DNA of 64,000 nt, from NCBI RefSeq assembly GCF_004122145.1, contig NZ_SBKQ01000016.1:1-64000 (forward strand), in the 5' to 3' direction. Both the position numbers and the translations under genes were made by a program. The number at the start of each line of letters is the position of its first letter. The first letter of the stretch is position 1. Below, in pieces: positions 60,871 through 64,000 of the stretch. This DNA is from Flavobacterium piscinae. Its GTDB lineage: Bacteria; Bacteroidota; Bacteroidia; Flavobacteriales; Flavobacteriaceae. The notes below the pieces were generated by a model, which had not been told where the DNA came from, did not search any database, and saw only the letters and a list, made by a program, of their open reading frames with translations.

Positions 60871-62766
60871 ATGAAATATTTAGAATTTTATCAAAAAAGT
60901 CTTGACAATCCGGAAGTATTTTGGAAAGAGCAAGCCGAACATATCCAATGGTATAAAAAACCACAAACTATCTTATCAAAAGACAAAAACGAGTATCCGC
61001 TTTGGTATGCCGATGGCGAATTAAACGCTTGCTATTTAGCATTGGATAAACACATTGAAGACGGTTATGGTGAACAAATTGCCATTATTTATGATTCTCC
61101 GGTTACACAAACCGTTAAAAAGTATACGTATCACGAAGTGAAATCAGAAGTGGCAAAATTAGCCGGAGGTTTACTGTCGTTAGGGATTAAAAAAGGAGAA
61201 ACGGCGGTTATTTATATGCCGATGATTCCGCAGGCAGCTTTTGCAATGTTGGCTTGTGCTCGAATTGGTGTAACACATTCTGTTGTTTTTGGCGGATTTG
61301 CTCCGCATGAATTAGCCATTCGTATTGACGATTGTAAACCCAAAATTATACTAACTGCTTCCTCCGGTATCGAAGTAGATCGTTTGATAGCCTATAAACC
61401 TTTGGTAGACGAAGCTATCGATTTAGCCTCGCATAAACCCAAAAAAGTGGTGGTTTTCAACCGAAAATTAGGAGCTAGAGTTCCGTTTAAAAAATACGAT
61501 GTGGATTATGATGCGTTGGTTTATGGTTCAGAAGAAGCCGATTGCATTTCGGTGGAATCCACGCATCCCTTATATGTTTTATATACTTCAGGAACAACCG
61601 GAAAACCAAAAGGAATTGTCAGAGATACAGGCGGTTATGCAACCGCACTTAAATTTTCAATGCAAAACATTTATGGAGCTCAACCCGGTGAAGTGTTTTG
61701 GGCAGCTTCTGATGTGGGTTGGGTAGTTGGGCATAGTTACATTGTTTACGGTCCACTTATCAACAGAAATACAACCGTATTATTTGAGGGAAAACCTATC
61801 AAAACACCGGATGCTTCCACTTTTTGGCGAGTGATTGCCGAGCATCAAGTTAAAGTAATGTTTACTGCTCCCACAGCCATTCGTGCCATCAAAAAAGAAG
61901 ACCCTAATGGGGAATTTATCAAACAATATGATTTATCGTGTTTGCGTACTCAATTCTTAGCAGGGGAACGTTGTGATGTGGCAACATTAGAATGGTATAA
62001 TCAACATATACCGGTGCCAGCGATAGACCATTGGTGGCAAACCGAATCCGGATGGCCAATGATTGCTAACATGATGGGGGTGGAGTTTCTGCCCATCAAA
62101 CCGGGTTCAGCCGGAAAAGCTGTAACCGGTTACCATATTCAAATTTTAGGCGAAAATGGGCAAGAATTGAATGCCAATGAAGAAGGATATGTCGCCATTA
62201 AATTACCATTACCTCCGGGAACCATGTTGGATTTATGGAACGACAGTGAACGCTTTCATTCCGGTTATTTACAAAAATTTCCGGGTTATTATTTTTCAGG
62301 TGATGGCGGATTTAAAGATGACGAAGGCTATATTTTCATTACCGGAAGAGTAGATGACGTTATCAATGTAGCCGGTCATCGCTTGTCAACTGCCGAAATG
62401 GAAGAAATTGTAGCTTCACATCCGGCTGTGGCTGAATGTGCCGTCATAGGGGTGAATGATGATCTTCGTGGACAAATTCCTCTTGCGATGGTGGTGGTCA
62501 AAACCGGAAATGAAATAGAACATTTTCAATTGGAATATGAAATTGTACATTTAATTCGCGATCAAATCGGAGCTGTGGCATGTTTGCGAAATGTAATGGT
62601 AGTGCAACGATTACCCAAAACCCGTTCCGGTAAAATTTTGAGAAAACTATTGCGAAGTATAGTGGATAAAATAGATTTTCAAATTCCATCAACCATTGAT
62701 GATGAAAATATTATTGACGAAATTCAAGAAGTAATGAATGCTTATTCCTTATCAAAACAAAGATAA
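60871..62766 (+). CDS. Propionyl-CoA/acetyl-CoA synthetase-like enzyme
   Basis: The product is 631 aa from ATG 60871 (MKYLEFYQKSLDNPEVFWKEQ, the family start); a GTG 39 bp earlier lies beside a repeat. It belongs to the ACS/PrpE group: P-loop LYTSGTTGKPKG, WAASDVGWVVGHSYIVYGPL, WWQTESGWPM, and a C-terminal lysine in LPKTRSGKILRKLLR that is the typical acetylation target. The shape VGWVVGHSYIVYGPLINRNTTVLFEGKP fits PrpE/ACSS3. It activates propionate or acetate to the acyl-CoA. acs follows ~100 bp later. Confidence 0.85.
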   Translation: MKYLEFYQKSLDNPEVFWKEQAEHIQWYKKPQTILSKDKNEYPLWYADGELNACYLALDKHIEDGYGEQIAIIYDSPVTQTVKKYTYHEVKSEVAKLAGGLLSLGIKKGETAVIYMPMIPQAAFAMLACARIGVTHSVVFGGFAPHELAIRIDDCKPKIILTASSGIEVDRLIAYKPLVDEAIDLASHKPKKVVVFNRKLGARVPFKKYDVDYDALVYGSEEADCISVESTHPLYVLYTSGTTGKPKGIVRDTGGYATALKFSMQNIYGAQPGEVFWAASDVGWVVGHSYIVYGPLINRNTTVLFEGKPIKTPDASTFWRVIAEHQVKVMFTAPTAIRAIKKEDPNGEFIKQYDLSCLRTQFLAGERCDVATLEWYNQHIPVPAIDHWWQTESGWPMIANMMGVEFLPIKPGSAGKAVTGYHIQILGENGQELNANEEGYVAIKLPLPPGTMLDLWNDSERFHSGYLQKFPGYYFSGDGGFKDDEGYIFITGRVDDVINVAGHRLSTAEMEEIVASHPAVAECAVIGVNDDLRGQIPLAMVVVKTGNEIEHFQLEYEIVHLIRDQIGAVACLRNVMVVQRLPKTRSGKILRKLLRSIVDKIDFQIPSTIDDENIIDEIQEVMNAYSLSKQR

Positions 62767-62870
62767 TCTTACATCATCATATGAACTATATCTTTTTAGC
62801 AAAGATACATTGCCTTTGAAAGATAGAATCCGTATTTTTACTAAATATTAATACCTAAAGTTGAAACAAT

Positions 62871-64000
62871 ATGAGTTACTATAAAATACATGATTTAGAA
62901 AATTATTTTAAAATGTATAAAAAGTCGGTTCGCGAACCCAGAAAATTTTGGGACCGTATTGCCGATGAAAATTTTACTTGGTACCAAAAATGGGACAAAG
63001 TGTTTGAATTTGACATGCAAGAAGCAAAATTCAAATGGTTTTTGGATGCCAAAGTAAATATCACTAAAAACTGTATAGACCGTCATTTGGCTCGAAGAGG
63101 AGATAAAACAGCTATCATTTTTGAACCGAATAATCCGGATGAAGAGGCTCAACATATTACTTATAATGATTTATATGCCAGGGTAGCCAAAATGGCCAAT
63201 GTGTTGCGTGAACAAGGCGTCAAAAAAGGGGATAGAGTTTGTATTTATTTACCGATGATACCTGAATTAGCCGTAGCTGTTTTGGCTTGTGCCCGAATAG
63301 GAGCCATTCATTCAGTTGTTTTTGCCGGATTTTCAGCATCGGCTGTTTCGGCCAGAATTAACGATAGTGAATGTAAAATGGTTATCACTTCCGATGGCGG
63401 TTTTCGCGGTAACAAAACAATCGATTTAAAAGGGATTATTGATGAAGCTTTGGAAAAATCACCCTGTGTGGAAAAAGTGTTGGTGGTAAAAAGAACAAAC
63501 GAAAAGGTGAATATGAAAGACGGGCGTGATCTATGGTTACAACCACTTTTAGACGAGGCCATACCCAACAATGTAGCAGAAATCATGGATGCAGAAGATC
63601 CTTTGTTTATATTATATACTTCCGGCTCAACCGGAAAACCAAAGGGAATGTTACATACCACCGCCGGTTATATGGTTTACACGGCTTATACGTTTAAAAA
63701 TGTATTCAATTACGAAGAAAATGATGTGTATTGGTGTACCGCTGATATTGGTTGGATAACCGGACATTCTTACATTTTATATGGACCATTATTAAACGGA
63801 GCAACGACGGTTATTTTTGAAGGCGTTCCTTCTTATCCGGATTTCAGTCGTTTTTGGGAAGTGATTGAAAAACATAAAATTACTCAATTTTATACTGCTC
63901 CAACAGCCATTCGAGCCTTAGCTAAAGAAAGTTTGGATTATGTGCAACGTTTTCCTTTAAAATCATTAAAAGTGATTGGTTCGGTGGGTGAACCCATAAA
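62871..64000 (+). CDS. acs: Acetyl-CoA synthetase (3' end beyond window)
   Basis: 376 codons are visible from ATG 62871 and the frame is open to the window edge. It has the Acs pattern: FWDRIADENFTWYQKWDKV, P-loop LYTSGSTGKPKGMLH, WCTADIGWITGHSYILYGPL and TQFYTAPTAIRAL. The full enzyme is ~630 residues, so about 40% of the gene is missing. It converts acetate, ATP and CoA to acetyl-CoA. It ends the uptake-sensing-activation locus visible here, alongside the symporter and the symporter-kinase. Confidence 0.95.
   Translation, partial: MSYYKIHDLENYFKMYKKSVREPRKFWDRIADENFTWYQKWDKVFEFDMQEAKFKWFLDAKVNITKNCIDRHLARRGDKTAIIFEPNNPDEEAQHITYNDLYARVAKMANVLREQGVKKGDRVCIYLPMIPELAVAVLACARIGAIHSVVFAGFSASAVSARINDSECKMVITSDGGFRGNKTIDLKGIIDEALEKSPCVEKVLVVKRTNEKVNMKDGRDLWLQPLLDEAIPNNVAEIMDAEDPLFILYTSGSTGKPKGMLHTTAGYMVYTAYTFKNVFNYEENDVYWCTADIGWITGHSYILYGPLLNGATTVIFEGVPSYPDFSRFWEVIEKHKITQFYTAPTAIRALAKESLDYVQRFPLKSLKVIGSVGEPI

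Overview
The window is AT-rich, gene-dense chromosomal DNA from a member of the Bacteroidetes, most likely a Flavobacterium or close relative in the Flavobacteriaceae. The support is: a ~300-residue NusB, a PUR-family DUF3276 protein, a leucine dehydrogenase, a retropepsin-like/RimK fusion, a DUF3857-transglutaminase protein, LytTR regulators paired with TPR histidine kinases, and several promoters of the Bacteroidetes form TTG-N18..20-TAnnTTTG. There are no rRNA genes, no CRISPR array and no phage.

Layout. 1-2.3 kb: a remnant of an RHS protein, two tandem copies of a ~113-bp intergenic repeat with heptamer tracts, and an unknown 247-aa gene. 2.3-20.7 kb: housekeeping genes (RimB-RimK fusion, clpC, gyrA, TPR protein, NlpC/P60 peptidase, thiolase, tRNA-Ser/Pro/Arg, PUR protein, ABC half-transporter, leucine dehydrogenase, nusB-DUF1573-yajC, pepT). 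20.8-25 kb: a tight minus-strand operon below a Crp/Fnr regulator (two YHS proteins, DoxX, DinB, NRDE, ATP-grasp). 25-28.6 kb: an accessory island with a serine hydrolase and an AbiGi-like gene, laid out like integron gene cassettes around a 134-bp attC-like palindrome. 28.6-32.8 kb: a large DUF3857/transglutaminase protein and a VOC protein.

32.8-53.4 kb: minus-strand genes that together look like an aryl-CoA/gentisate catabolic route: CoA ligase, bifunctional salicylyl/2-aminobenzoyl-CoA monooxygenase-reductase, flavin reductase, 4HBT thioesterase, nitrilase, gentisate 1,2-dioxygenase, FAH hydrolase and maleate isomerase. The two blocks of this route are separated by ~10 kb carrying a polysaccharide O-acylation pair (MBOAT + SGNH), a DUF418 protein, a peptidase-like lipoprotein, an SDR, secreted proteins and a TPR histidine kinase/LytTR pair. 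Most gaps inside the catabolic blocks hold short dispersed repeats.

53.6-64 kb: a plus-strand acetate/propionate uptake and activation locus: an IS1-like zinc-ribbon/HTH protein, an outer-membrane protein, a DUF4212 + sodium:solute symporter pair, a small membrane protein, a symporter-histidine kinase fusion, a receiver-only response regulator, a propionyl-CoA-synthetase-like enzyme and acs, which is cut by the window end.

The most unusual points are the integron-like cassette architecture at 25.9-28.3 kb, the several families of quasi-periodic intergenic repeats, and the acetate locus whose response regulator has no output domain but which has an IS1-derived DNA-binding protein beside it.
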